Origin: Pseudoflavonifractor phocaeensis
GTDB lineage: Bacteria > Bacillota > Clostridia > Oscillospirales > Oscillospiraceae
Direction: 5' to 3'
NCBI RefSeq assembly: GCF_016901955.1
Contig: NZ_JACJLC010000011.1
Location: 1-60,854, forward strand
DNA: 60,854 nucleotides
Below the pieces are notes generated by a model, which saw nothing but the letters and a program-made list of their open reading frames with translations, did not search any database and was not told the DNA's origin. The translations under genes and the position numbers were made by a program. Shown piece by piece: positions 7,917 through 16,845 of this stretch. The first letter of the stretch is position 1, and each line of letters opens with the position of its first letter.

Positions 7917-8507
7917 TTATGCTCTGGCGCTGCGGACCCAGGCTGCCAACCGTTGCAAGGTGTCCTGACTGTAATTCGATCCTTTCACATTTGGATCGCA
8001 CCAGGGGAATACATAGGTACCCAAATTGCAAGCCAAAGAAGATTCGCAAAATTTTTCAAACTGCATTGCAACAAGCTCTGTGTTGTGCTCTTCAGGCCCT
8101 TGGCAGGACACCACCAGCGCCACAGGCTTATTGCGGATGAAGGAGAGAATCTCCATCTCCTCCACTGCCTTGTCTCCGCCGTCCACAAATTTGAACAGCG
8201 CAACATGGCGATCCATGAACAGTTTCAGCTGCCCGGAATAGGAGTGGCCATACAGCGGGGTTCCATAAACCACTGCATCGGCTTCCATCACCTGCTGAAG
8301 GAGGGCCGTTATGTCGTCCTGCTGGACACAGCCGGGCTTCTCCAGATCACTCTGACACACCGAACAACCAAGGCATCCATTGAGATGGAGCTCGGCCAGA
8401 GAGACCATGGTCACCGTTTCCCCTTCCAGGGCAATAGATAGCTGTCGCAGAATCTGTGCGGTATTACCCTGTTTTCTGGGGCTTCCGCAGATTAAAAGAA
8501 TGTTCAT
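7917..8507 (-). CDS. Flavodoxin-like NAD(P)H-dependent FMN reductase
   Basis: This 196-residue protein begins MNILLICGSPRKQGNTAQIL, the FMN-phosphate loop of the NADPH-dependent FMN reductase/iron-sulfur flavoprotein family. A CLGCSVC segment follows at about 45-51, and the second flavin loop is YGTPLYGHSYSGQLKLFMDR. The CxxC segment resembles iron-sulfur flavoproteins but without their full cysteine set. It probably acts as a cytoplasmic flavin or quinone reductase. It stands alone with its own promoter upstream. Confidence 0.82.
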   Translation of the reverse strand: MNILLICGSPRKQGNTAQILRQLSIALEGETVTMVSLAELHLNGCLGCSVCQSDLEKPGCVQQDDITALLQQVMEADAVVYGTPLYGHSYSGQLKLFMDRHVALFKFVDGGDKAVEEMEILSFIRNKPVALVVSCQGPEEHNTELVAMQFEKFCESSLACNLGTYVFPWCDPNVKGSNYSQDTLQRLAAWVRSARA

Positions 8508-8539
8508 TGTTGCTCACCTTCATGCATATTTTGACAATT

Positions 8540-8569
8540 ATTATAGCAGAGAAGATTTTTAACTGTAAA
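8540..8569 (-). promoter_or_regulatory. Promoter of the flavodoxin-like reductase
   Basis: Read on the minus strand, TTTACA and TATAAT are separated by 18 bases, about 35 bases ahead of the start codon. Confidence 0.6.
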
Positions 8570-8686
8570 GTAGCGTAAAAAGTTTTAGTAGGAAGAGAAC
8601 TCAGAAGTGATCAATCAGAAGGACTTGTTCCTAAAGGCAAAATATTATGATACGCCTTAATTCAGCACACTACTTCCTATGTAAAA

Positions 8687-8977
8687 TCAGGCATCCATCT
8701 CCGCTTCTTCCGCTGGAGATGGATGCCTGTCCATTTCAAAGTGGTTCAGTTCATATGCCAATTCCCATGCTAATTGGAATCCGCAAAGGAAACTGTCCAT
8801 GGAGCGTTCCTCTGTGATTAGGTTCTGTGCGTCCATTATCCGCAACACCAGCTTTCTCTCTGGCTTTTCCAGTCTCTCAATGAGTTGTTGGTGGCAAGTT
8901 TCAATTTCCTGCTCAGACTCTGCCATAGGCAGTGGCGTGTAAAATCTGTAATAGAATTTTTTCAGGGCGTTGTTCAT
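8687..8977 (-). CDS. Small DUF6809-like protein
   Basis: The 96-residue product starts MNNALKKFYYRFYTPLPMAE and ends in an acidic tail. The middle (LVLRIMDAQNLI, SFLCGFQLAWELAYEL) resembles the short helical DUF6809 family of Firmicutes. Those proteins have no known function and often sit in mobile or accessory regions. The ATG at 8977 has GGAGGTAG five bases upstream. A longer frame to 9175 has no ribosome site and runs into an inverted repeat, so I rejected that start. Family assignment is tentative. Confidence 0.55.
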   Translation of the reverse strand: MNNALKKFYYRFYTPLPMAESEQEIETCHQQLIERLEKPERKLVLRIMDAQNLITEERSMDSFLCGFQLAWELAYELNHFEMDRHPSPAEEAEMDA

Positions 8978-9155
8978 GTGCTCTACCTCCTTGTAGCAAG
9001 ACACCATACCACAAGTTAGCGTGAAAAGCCACTGGAATATTTGTATTTCAATAAATGCCTTATCATTGGTTTTGCAGACCATACACCACTGTCCGTGGGT
9101 AGAAAACTTACCACTTTTGCGAGAGCCGGTAGTTGTCCTGTTAAATAAGAAATTA

Positions 9156-9279
9156 GAGCCTGTGGTGCTCCACAAGCCCTAATTTTCCCCATACACGGCG
9201 TTAAGCCCCATAGGTTCACATTGTGTACCTATGGGGCTTAACCCTTCGCAGGTGCTTTTATTTTGGTGACCACAGGCTC
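9156..9279. repeat. Nested inverted repeats
   Basis: An outer pair, GAGCCTGTGGT (9156-9166) and its complement (9269-9279), encloses a perfect 15-base pair, TTAAGCCCCATAGGT (9201-9215) and its complement (9227-9241), around a CACA/TGTG centre. No gene is visible across about 9000-9500. This could be a small foldback element or a non-coding RNA region. Confidence 0.6.
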
Positions 9280-9419
9280 ATTTCAATGCTCAGGGCAGCA
9301 AGGCCGCCCCTCCGCCAAGGTTTTTGTCCATGGCGAAAATACTTGTACAGCGCAAAAGCGCCACCCCACCGTGTGGGGCCCCATGTTCTTCTGCATCTAT
9401 ACTGTTGGGATGACACATC

Positions 9420-9460
9420 GTCGGAGCAAGCGGCACATCGCTTGCTCCGACTTGTTTTAT
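9420..9460 (+). terminator. Terminator-like hairpin without a gene in front
   Basis: A 13-base perfect stem (GTCGGAGCAAGCG, loop GCACAT) is followed by TTGTTTTAT on the plus strand. No plus-strand gene precedes it in this interval. Confidence 0.6.
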
Positions 9461-9473
9461 CAGTCAAAGCAAA

Positions 9474-9517
9474 GGAGCGTTGCAGAATATCCATCCGCAA
9501 CGCTCCCTTGCTTTTTT
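9474..9517 (-). terminator. Bidirectional terminator of the cytidylate-kinase-like gene
   Basis: A 10-base stem (GGAGCGTTGC/GCAACGCTCC) carries T-runs on both sides. On the minus strand it follows the kinase gene at about 40 bases. Confidence 0.7.
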
Positions 9518-9558
9518 AGTCCATTTTATAAGCGTTCCGCAGCCAAGAACTTAACGGC

Positions 9559-10143
9559 TCAAATGGCCTCCGCCGCCGCCCGGATCACCGCCACCGCGGC
9601 GTCGATGCCGATGCGGCTGTTGATACACAGGTCGTACTCCCGGCTCTGGCCCCAGCGGCCGGTGGCGAAGTAGTTGTAGTAGGACGCCCTGGCCTTGTCC
9701 TGGCGGACCACGTAGCTCTCCAGGTTGGGCTCCTGGACACCGTACTCCTCCCGGGCCCGGCGCACCCGCTGGTCCAGGGGGGCGTTGATGAACACCTTCA
9801 GGCAGTGGGGGTGATCCCGCAGGATGTAGTCGGCACACCGGCCCACGATCACGCAGGGGCCCTTCTGGACCGCCTCCTTGATGACCTTGGCCTGGGCAAT
9901 GAACACCTGGTCAGGCACCGACGGGGTCTGCACGCTGGTGTACAGGTCGTACAGAAAGCTGTTGGTGGGGCGCTGATGCTCCGAATTGCGGATAAACTGC
10001 TCGGAGAAGCCAGTCTTTTTGGCCACGTCGGAGATCAGCTGCTTGTCATAAAAAGTAATGTCCATCTGGTCGGCCAGCTTTTTGGCGATGAGCCGCCCGC
10101 CGGAGCCGTACTCGCGGCCAATGGTGATCACGATGTGCTTCAT
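9559..10143 (-). CDS. Cytidylate kinase-like family protein
   Basis: The 194-residue product begins MKHIVITIGREYGSGGRLIA, the degenerate P-loop of the Cytidylate_kinase2 family (GREYGSGG). It continues with DITFYDKQLI and GPCVIVGRCADYIL and has the lid-like arginines in RRAREEYG. Members resemble CMP kinase but their substrate is not established. AGGAGGTG precedes the ATG at 10141-10143. The longer open frame to 10317 reads through the neighbouring regulator gene and was rejected. It is a single gene with a terminator behind it. Confidence 0.82.
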   Translation of the reverse strand: MKHIVITIGREYGSGGRLIAKKLADQMDITFYDKQLISDVAKKTGFSEQFIRNSEHQRPTNSFLYDLYTSVQTPSVPDQVFIAQAKVIKEAVQKGPCVIVGRCADYILRDHPHCLKVFINAPLDQRVRRAREEYGVQEPNLESYVVRQDKARASYYNYFATGRWGQSREYDLCINSRIGIDAAVAVIRAAAEAI

Positions 10144-10204
10144 AAGGACACCTCCTATCCTGTCTTTAGTATAGTACAGTTGGCGGCGTTCGTCAAAGCA
10201 CTTT

Positions 10205-11422
10205 TTACTGGCGGAGATCGGTACTGCCGGAATAGCGGGAGGGCAGCACCCTCTGGATGGACAGCCCGTCAATGACGCCGTCCTCCCACATCCGGAGCAG
10301 CGCAGAGGGCTGGGCATACACCAGGGCCCCGTAAATCTGCACCCCGTGTTCCGTCACATAGTCCAGCGCCCCCTGGAGATCCAGGCTGTCCGCAGACCCG
10401 CCCAGGGCCTCCACCGCCTCCGGCCGGTCCGCCAGATAGCTGAGCAGGGTCATAAAGTGCCGCTTGGCGGCGCTGCCCTCAAACTGGACCGCGCTCTCCT
10501 CCGTAAAGCCGCGCTCCGCCATCTCCTCCCACATCTGGGTATAGGAGAACATGGGGTAGCGCTCCTGGTCCGGCCTGGCCTCCAGGCAGGGGCAGTCCTG
10601 GGTCTGATATCCCATGAGCCGCTGGTTGTCCTCCGCCGCCTGTACGGCGGCCCAGCGGAAGGAGAGGATACCCCGGGCGCAATAGCTGTTGTATGCCGCC
10701 TCCAGCTGCGCAAAGCCGATGGGGTTGAGCCGCTCCGGAAAATGGACCCACACTGCCAGATAGGAGGTCTCGGGCAGCTGAGACAGGTAATCCACCAGCT
10801 CCTGGCTGTAGTCGCTTCCCGACAGTCCCCTCCCCTCCTCCGCGATGGCCTCCATGGTCAGCAGATCAAAGCCCCCTTGCGTGGTAGGAGTGATCCAACC
10901 AACCGTTCCATATTCGCCGGGCAGCATGGTCCGGCTCACCTGCCCCGTCTCCCCTGTCAGCCAGTCCTCCGTCTGGTAGGTGAGGGCGTACCTCCCAAAC
11001 CCCTGGTCCCGGGTCTGGACCTCAGTCACCGTCTGCCCCGGCACCAAAAGGCTGTACAGGGCGGTCAGATCGTAGAGCGCGTCGCCGTACTCCTCCTGGC
11101 CCACGGTCTGGGCATTGGGCTGATAATAAAAGGAAGATACCAGAGGATCGACCACAAACCGTGCCGCCAGTACCACCGCCAGCACGATGGCCGCCGCCCA
11201 GAGGGCGGCGCCGCGCAGCCGGCGGTTCACGGCGCGCTTCACCTTTTTTACCTCCGCACCGGAGGTATCCAGCGCCTCCCCGCTCCACTCCAGCGCGTCC
11301 AGGCCCTCCGCCAGATAGTCGGCGATGGCCTCGCTCTTCTCCAGCTCCGCCTCCACCAGCGCACGCTCTTCCTGGGTGGCGGTACCGTTCTTGTATTTCT
11401 CCAGCAATTCCCGGAACATCAT
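10205..11422 (-). CDS. Membrane anti-sigma factor (sigma regulator family)
   Basis: The 405-residue product has a short helical cytoplasmic N-terminus (MMFRELLEKYKNGTATQEER), one transmembrane segment at about residues 75-92 (LWAAAIVLAVVLAARFVV) and a long extracytoplasmic domain resembling the sigma-factor-regulator N- and C-terminal domains. It would hold the sigma factor encoded just upstream at the membrane and release it on a signal. Its start (ATG at 11420-11422) overlaps the sigma stop, so translation is coupled. No HxxxCxxC zinc motif is seen in the N-terminal part. Confidence 0.8.
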   Translation of the reverse strand: MMFRELLEKYKNGTATQEERALVEAELEKSEAIADYLAEGLDALEWSGEALDTSGAEVKKVKRAVNRRLRGAALWAAAIVLAVVLAARFVVDPLVSSFYYQPNAQTVGQEEYGDALYDLTALYSLLVPGQTVTEVQTRDQGFGRYALTYQTEDWLTGETGQVSRTMLPGEYGTVGWITPTTQGGFDLLTMEAIAEEGRGLSGSDYSQELVDYLSQLPETSYLAVWVHFPERLNPIGFAQLEAAYNSYCARGILSFRWAAVQAAEDNQRLMGYQTQDCPCLEARPDQERYPMFSYTQMWEEMAERGFTEESAVQFEGSAAKRHFMTLLSYLADRPEAVEALGGSADSLDLQGALDYVTEHGVQIYGALVYAQPSALLRMWEDGVIDGLSIQRVLPSRYSGSTDLRQ

Positions 11423-11907
11423 ACCATTCCCTCCAATCTGCCTTTCAGCTTCTTCCTGGCCCGGCACAGCATGGTCCGGGCCGCGCCGGGAGTGATGCCC
11501 ATGGCCGTCCCCACCTCTTTCAGGGGGAGCCCGCCGTAGTAGTAGAGCGTGATGATTTCCCGATCCAGGGGAGCCAGCTCCTGCACCGCCCGGTAAACCG
11601 TCCTCCGGCGCTCTTCCCGGAGCAGGTCCTCCAGCAAGTCGCTCTCCCCCACCAGCCGCTCCGGATCGGGCGGCTCCCCGGTGAGGCGCTTCCGGCGGCG
11701 GCACTGGTCCAGCCACAGGTTGCGGCACACCTTGAACAGCCACCCCTTCCAGCTCTCCTCCGTCCCGTCCAGGGAGAGCAGGGCCCGGCAGAAGGCCTCG
11801 CTCACCAGATCCTCCGCCCCGGCCCGTTCCTGGCAGAGGGAGAAGGCGTAGAGGTACAGTTCCCCGGCATACCTGCGGTAGATCGCTTCCAGCCTGTTGG
11901 ACTCCAC
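11419..11907 (-). CDS. ECF RNA polymerase sigma factor
   Basis: This 162-residue protein has region 2 (YRRYAGELYLYAFSLCQERA, then AEDLVSEAFCRALLSL) and region 4 (LAPLDREIITLYYYGGLPLK, then EVGTAMGITPGAARTMLCRA), the two-domain layout of ECF factors. It forms an overlapping pair with the membrane anti-sigma gene. A candidate self-recognised promoter lies directly upstream. The target genes are unknown. The start at 11907 follows a GAGGAGGGGAGA ribosome site. Confidence 0.88.
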   Translation of the reverse strand: MESNRLEAIYRRYAGELYLYAFSLCQERAGAEDLVSEAFCRALLSLDGTEESWKGWLFKVCRNLWLDQCRRRKRLTGEPPDPERLVGESDLLEDLLREERRRTVYRAVQELAPLDREIITLYYYGGLPLKEVGTAMGITPGAARTMLCRARKKLKGRLEGMV

Positions 11908-11931
11908 TTCTCTCCCCTCCTCTCACCCAAA

Positions 11932-11958
11932 TAACGCGCCGGCGGCAAAAATGTTACA
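11932..11958 (-). promoter_or_regulatory. Candidate ECF-type autoregulated promoter
   Basis: On the minus strand TGTAAC and CGTTA are separated by 16 bases and lie 25 bases before the sigma gene. The AAC/CGT pattern is the hallmark of ECF promoters, so the factor may activate its own operon. Confidence 0.55.
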
Positions 11959-12053
11959 TTCGTCATTCTATTGCACGCTAAAGCGATTATTGGTGCAATA
12001 CCCACAAGTTTTCACGAAGTTACTCAGCCTTTTTGCAATTTTATATTTTACTC

Positions 12054-13538
<1,485 letters not shown>

Positions 13539-13571
13539 GCAGAACGTCTATAGCAATATAACCATTTCTCT

Positions 13572-13601
13572 GGGAGCTGCGGCAATGCCGCAGCTCCCTT
13601 T
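13572..13601 (+). terminator. gdhA-proximal terminator
   Basis: A 12-base stem (GGGAGCTGCGGC, loop AAT) is followed by TTT. It ends gdhA transcription before the repeat element. Confidence 0.75.
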
Positions 13602-13792
13602 GCGTCGGCCACCGGGGCCCCATCGCAGATGGGGCGGCGCGGTAAGCGCCGTCCAAGGGTTTTGCCGCAAGGCAAAACCTTGATGCCGGGCGAATTCATT
13701 TCGCCCGAGCAGATAAAACGATTGGGGCCCCCAACCCGTCCTGCGGGTTGGGGCTGGCCGACGCCATGATCTGGCAGGGCGTTTCCTACTGA
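13602..13792 (+). repeat. Three-hairpin element, copy A, with duplicated gdhA 3' end
   Basis: The element starts with GCGTCGGCCACC (13602-13613), an inverted copy of gdhA bases 13499-13510. Three hairpins follow: GTTTTGCC/GGCAAAAC (13659-13678), GGGCGAAttcatTTCGCCC (13688-13706) and CCCCAACCCG/CGGGTTGGGG (13729-13753). Then comes a truncated copy of the last 38 bases of gdhA (13755-13792) with three differences, all silent (GTG/GTT, TCT/TCC, TAA/TGA). The same architecture recurs at 39296-39519. Confidence 0.8.
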
Positions 13793-13820
13793 GATACTTT
13801 CTATTTATCAAAGCTATCCA

Positions 13821-13856
13821 AAAGGAGCAGGCACTCTGGAGAGCGCCTGCTCCTTT
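13821..13856 (+). terminator. Second terminator behind the gdhA duplicate
   Basis: GGAGCAGGC and GCCTGCTCC form a 9-base stem flanked by AAA and TTT, so it can work in both directions, including for the convergent gene that ends at 13856. It may be the older gdhA terminator. Confidence 0.6.
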
Positions 13857-14290
13857 CATCTTTCTTCGCTATCTAAACCAAGTACAGTCATATAGGCGCT
13901 TTCATACACCCAGCATTTTCTGGATACCATCTGGTAACGGCGCCATAATCGCCGCAGTTGCCCGCCCTGCTCTTTTGCAAGTTGATCTAACTGCATTGAA
14001 TGGGCTTTACGTTCTGGCACTTTTGGATAGCAATCATGTGTGCCTATCCCTTTTTCCTTAGATGCCATCACACGTCCCCACTCATAACAATAGATATAAT
14101 AGTCCAGTCGTTCGGCTTCTTCCTGCCTTAGGTAAGACTGAAACAAAAAGCCTATCGTTTCCCAGCCAGCCAATATTTCTGCCAGTGTCACCCGCACTAC
14201 ACAGTCCAGACAGTATTCCGGGTTGTCCATTCTCATCTCTTTTTGCTTTTCTTTCAGTAATATCCGCATCCTGTCTCGATTCATTTTCAT
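13856..14290 (-). CDS. Hypothetical protein
   Basis: I do not recognise this 144-residue product. It is basic at the start (MKMNRDRMRILLKEKQKEMR) and carries cysteines in EYCLDCVVR. Aromatic helices follow (ERLDYYIYCYEWGRVM), with a C-terminal segment rich in Arg and Gln. There is no signal peptide or membrane span. It is AT-richer than the neighbours and is transcribed away from an XRE-type regulator across a shared operator-like region, suggesting a small acquired regulatory pair. Start choice between ATG 14290 and 14284 is uncertain. Confidence 0.55.
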   Translation of the reverse strand: MKMNRDRMRILLKEKQKEMRMDNPEYCLDCVVRVTLAEILAGWETIGFLFQSYLRQEEAERLDYYIYCYEWGRVMASKEKGIGTHDCYPKVPERKAHSMQLDQLAKEQGGQLRRLWRRYQMVSRKCWVYESAYMTVLGLDSEER

Positions 14291-14294
14291 CACC

Positions 14295-14377
14295 ACTATA
14301 GACTATAGCATTATCTAATGTATTAGTCTATAGTTTTTCATAAGATACACCATACTATCTATTTATTACATTAGATA
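14295..14377. promoter_or_regulatory. Operator-like inverted repeats between divergent genes
   Basis: Two inverted repeats interleave in this AT-rich gap: ACTATAGACTA (14295-14305) with its complement at 14324-14334, and TATCTAATGTA (14312-14322) with its complement at 14367-14377. This is the expected place for the XRE protein to repress both genes. Confidence 0.6.
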
Positions 14378-14392
14378 GCGGGTGCATAGGAT

Positions 14393-14602
14393 ATGATTAA
14401 ATTAGACGTCTTGTCTCTGTTGGAAGCCCAGGGGAAAAGCAAGTATTGGCTCTATAAACAGTTGGGTATGAGCTATCAAAATTTCAATCGGATGGTAAAC
14501 AATCAAACAAAATCTATTCGATATGATAACATTGAAGCAATGTGCCTTCTTTTAAACTGCACACCAAACGAATTATTCCTAATTGACTTTGAAAACGACT
14601 GA
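14393..14602 (+). CDS. XRE-family (HTH) transcriptional regulator
   Basis: The 69-residue protein is a single Cro/C1-type helix-turn-helix of the short HTH_26 kind. GKSKYWLYKQLGMSYQNFNR carries the recognition helix, and IEAMCLLLNCTPNELFLID is the usual closing segment. It has no ligand or oligomerisation domain. It faces the unknown gene at 13856-14290, and the gap contains paired inverted repeats, so self-regulation of both genes is likely. AT content suggests acquisition. Confidence 0.8.
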   Translation: MIKLDVLSLLEAQGKSKYWLYKQLGMSYQNFNRMVNNQTKSIRYDNIEAMCLLLNCTPNELFLIDFEND

Positions 14603-14615
14603 CTTTTTGATATAT

Positions 14616-14644
14616 TGTAGGGGCGACCTTTATGGTCGCCCGCG
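14616..14644 (+). repeat. REP-like palindrome
   Basis: TGTAGGGGCGACC-TTTAT-GGTCGCCC is a member of a short palindrome family that begins TGTAGGGGC and ends GCCCGC. Other copies are at 27125, 42489, 45243 and 45386. Confidence 0.65.
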
Positions 14645-14674
14645 CTTCTCATCCTTTCTCACGAGGTACTGTAT

Positions 14675-16258
14675 ATGCTCCGTATCCAAAATATCCCCCT
14701 CCCCCTGGACGGGGGGGAGGCGCAATTAAAAAAGAAGGCCGCCCGCGCCCTGGGGGTCAGGCCGGAGGCCATCCGGAGCCTGACCCTGGCCCGGCAGTCC
14801 ATCGACGCCCGGAAGAAGAGCGACGTCCACTATGTGTGCACCGTAGACGTGACGGTGGCCGACGAAGTCCGGCTGATGACCCGCTGCCGGGACAAAAACG
14901 TCAGCCTCCACGTCCCCCAGCCCTACGTCTTTCCCCCGGTGCGGCGCACCTCCCCCCTGCCCCCGGTGGTGGTGGGCATGGGCCCGGCGGGGCTGTTCGC
15001 CGCCCTGTTCCTGGCCCGGAACGGCCTGGCTCCCATCGTGCTGGAGCGGGGCCGCCCGGTGGAGGAGCGGACCGCGGACGTGGAGCGGTTCTGGGCCACC
15101 GGTGTGCTGGACCCCTCCTCCAACGTACAGTTCGGCGAGGGAGGCGCGGGCACCTTTTCCGACGGCAAGCTGAACACCGGCACCCACGACCCCCGGATCG
15201 CCACCGTGTTCCGGGAGCTGGTGGCGGCGGGGGCCCCGGCGGACATCCTGTACCAGCACAAGCCCCACATCGGCACCGACGTGCTGCGGGAGGTGGTGAA
15301 ATCCATCCGGCTGGAGCTGCTGGCCCTGAGGTGCGACCTGCGGTTTTGCCATCAGCTCACCGGCCTCACCCTCCGGGACGGGGCGGTGGCCGGCCTGACG
15401 GTCACAGGGCCCCAGGGCCCCTACGACCTGCCCTGCGACGCCCTGGTGCTCTCCCCCGGCCACTCCGCCCGGGACACCTTTCAGATGCTCCACGCCGCCG
15501 GGGTACCCATGGAGCAGAAGGCCTTTGCCATCGGGGTGCGCATCGAGCACCCACAGAGCGCCGTTTCCCTGGCCCAGTTTGGCCCCGCCTGGGAGCGCCT
15601 CCCCGCCGCCGACTACAAGCTGGCCTGCCACCTGCCCAATGGCCGGAGCGCCTTCACCTTCTGCGTCTGTCCCGGCGGCCAGGTGGTGGCCGCCGCCTCG
15701 GAGAAGGGGCGGCTGGTGACCAACGGCATGAGCTGCCGGGCCCGGGACGGGAAGAACATCAATGGCGGTTTCCTGGTGGGAGTCAACCCCGCCGACTTCG
15801 GCTCGGACCATCCCCTGGCCGGGGTGGCGTATCAGCGGCACTGGGAGGAGGCCGCCTTCGCCCTGGGGGGCGGCGGCTATATGGCCCCCGCCCAAACCGT
15901 AAAGGATTTTCTGGACCGCCATGCCTCCACCCGGCTGGGCGCTGTGGAACCCACCTACCGGCCCGGGGTGGTCCCCGCGGACCTGGACCGCTGCCTGCCC
16001 GATTACGTTACCGACACCCTGCGGGGGGCCCTGCCCATCTTTGACCGGAAGCTCCGGGGCTTCGCCGCCCCGGACAGCCTGCTCACCGGGGTGGAGACCC
16101 GCTCCTCCTCTCCTGTGCGTATTCTCCGGGGGGAAAATTATCAGTCCGTAATCGCCGGACTCTACCCCTGCGGCGAGGGGGCAGGCTATGCGGGGGGCAT
16201 CACAAGCGCCGCCGTGGACGGCATCCGGGTGGCCGAGGCAGTAGCCGGGCAGCCCTGA
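14675..16258 (+). CDS. NAD(P)/FAD-dependent oxidoreductase (COG2509-like)
   Basis: This is a 527-residue flavoprotein. After an N-terminal ferredoxin-like domain of about 90 residues (ALGVRPEAIRSLTLARQSID) comes the dinucleotide loop VVVGMGPAGLFAALFLARNG at about residue 97. The family block NVQFGEGGAGTFSDGKLNT follows, and the C-terminal FAD contact is LYPCGEGAGYAGGITSAAVD. Members are large stand-alone FAD-dependent dehydrogenases of unproven substrate. The start ATG has CACGAGGT upstream. It is followed by a strong terminator, so it is monocistronic. Confidence 0.85.
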   Translation: MLRIQNIPLPLDGGEAQLKKKAARALGVRPEAIRSLTLARQSIDARKKSDVHYVCTVDVTVADEVRLMTRCRDKNVSLHVPQPYVFPPVRRTSPLPPVVVGMGPAGLFAALFLARNGLAPIVLERGRPVEERTADVERFWATGVLDPSSNVQFGEGGAGTFSDGKLNTGTHDPRIATVFRELVAAGAPADILYQHKPHIGTDVLREVVKSIRLELLALRCDLRFCHQLTGLTLRDGAVAGLTVTGPQGPYDLPCDALVLSPGHSARDTFQMLHAAGVPMEQKAFAIGVRIEHPQSAVSLAQFGPAWERLPAADYKLACHLPNGRSAFTFCVCPGGQVVAAASEKGRLVTNGMSCRARDGKNINGGFLVGVNPADFGSDHPLAGVAYQRHWEEAAFALGGGGYMAPAQTVKDFLDRHASTRLGAVEPTYRPGVVPADLDRCLPDYVTDTLRGALPIFDRKLRGFAAPDSLLTGVETRSSSPVRILRGENYQSVIAGLYPCGEGAGYAGGITSAAVDGIRVAEAVAGQP

Positions 16259-16260
16259 CT

Positions 16261-16299
16261 ACAATTCGCCGCCGCATTCCTGCGGCGGCGAATTGTTTG
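16261..16299 (+). terminator. Terminator of the FAD oxidoreductase gene
   Basis: A perfect 15-base stem (ACAATTCGCCGCCGC, loop ATTCCT) ends in GTTTGG immediately after the stop codon. Confidence 0.75.
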
Positions 16300-16359
16300 G
16301 ATTCCGATGCAATCATCCGCCCGGCTCAGGTGTGTTATGGGCAGAAAGGAGAGAGCGAC

Positions 16360-16845
16360 ATGGCCATGCAGCTTCGGGGCGACGCCCCTTTCTCCTATGC
16401 AATGGAACACTACCTGGACACGGTGTACCGGGCGGCCTGCCACAACGCCCCCACGGTACAGGACGCGGAGGATGTGACCCAGGAGGTCTTTGAGGCCCTG
16501 CTGCGCAGCGGCAAGGCCTTCGCCGACGGGGAGCATCTGAAGGCCTGGCTGCTGCGGGTGGCCATCAACAAGTGCAAGAACCTCCACCGGGCCAGGCGCT
16601 CCACGGAGGTGCCCCTGCCGCCTCAGTTCCCCGCCCCGGCGGGGGCCGACGGCTCGGTGCTGGACGAGGTACGAGCCCTGCCGGAGCCCTACCGCAACGC
16701 CATCTACCTGCACTACTTCGAGGGCTACACCGCCAAAGAGATCGGAGAGATCCTGGGGGCCAAGCGGAACACCGTGCTGTCCTGGCTGGCCCGGGGGCGG
16801 CAGGCCCTGCGGGAGCGGATGATCGGAGGCTTTGACGATGAATAG
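16360..16845 (+). CDS. ECF RNA polymerase sigma factor
   Basis: The 161-residue protein has region 2 (SYAMEHYLDTVYRAACHNAP, then DAEDVTQEVFEALL) and region 4 (LPEPYRNAIYLHYFEGYTAK, then EIGEILGAKRNTVLSWLARG). The ATG at 16360 has AGAAAGGAGAG in front, so I preferred it to the in-frame ATG at 16297, which has none. It overlaps the following membrane protein gene by eight bases, giving another sigma/membrane-regulator pair in this window. Confidence 0.87.
   Translation: MAMQLRGDAPFSYAMEHYLDTVYRAACHNAPTVQDAEDVTQEVFEALLRSGKAFADGEHLKAWLLRVAINKCKNLHRARRSTEVPLPPQFPAPAGADGSVLDEVRALPEPYRNAIYLHYFEGYTAKEIGEILGAKRNTVLSWLARGRQALRERMIGGFDDE

Noticed and set aside
9258-9500. Minus-strand reading frame of 80 residues
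   Set aside because: It has no ribosome site, starts inside a terminator stem and ends in the nested inverted repeat. It is repeat sequence, not a gene.
10144-10317. N-terminal extension of the cytidylate-kinase-like protein
   Set aside because: It overlaps the anti-sigma gene in another frame and has no family similarity. The ATG at 10143 has a strong ribosome site and the GREYGSGG loop close behind.
13548-13859. Minus-strand frame behind gdhA
   Set aside because: It runs through two terminators and the three-hairpin element, and its composition follows the hairpins.
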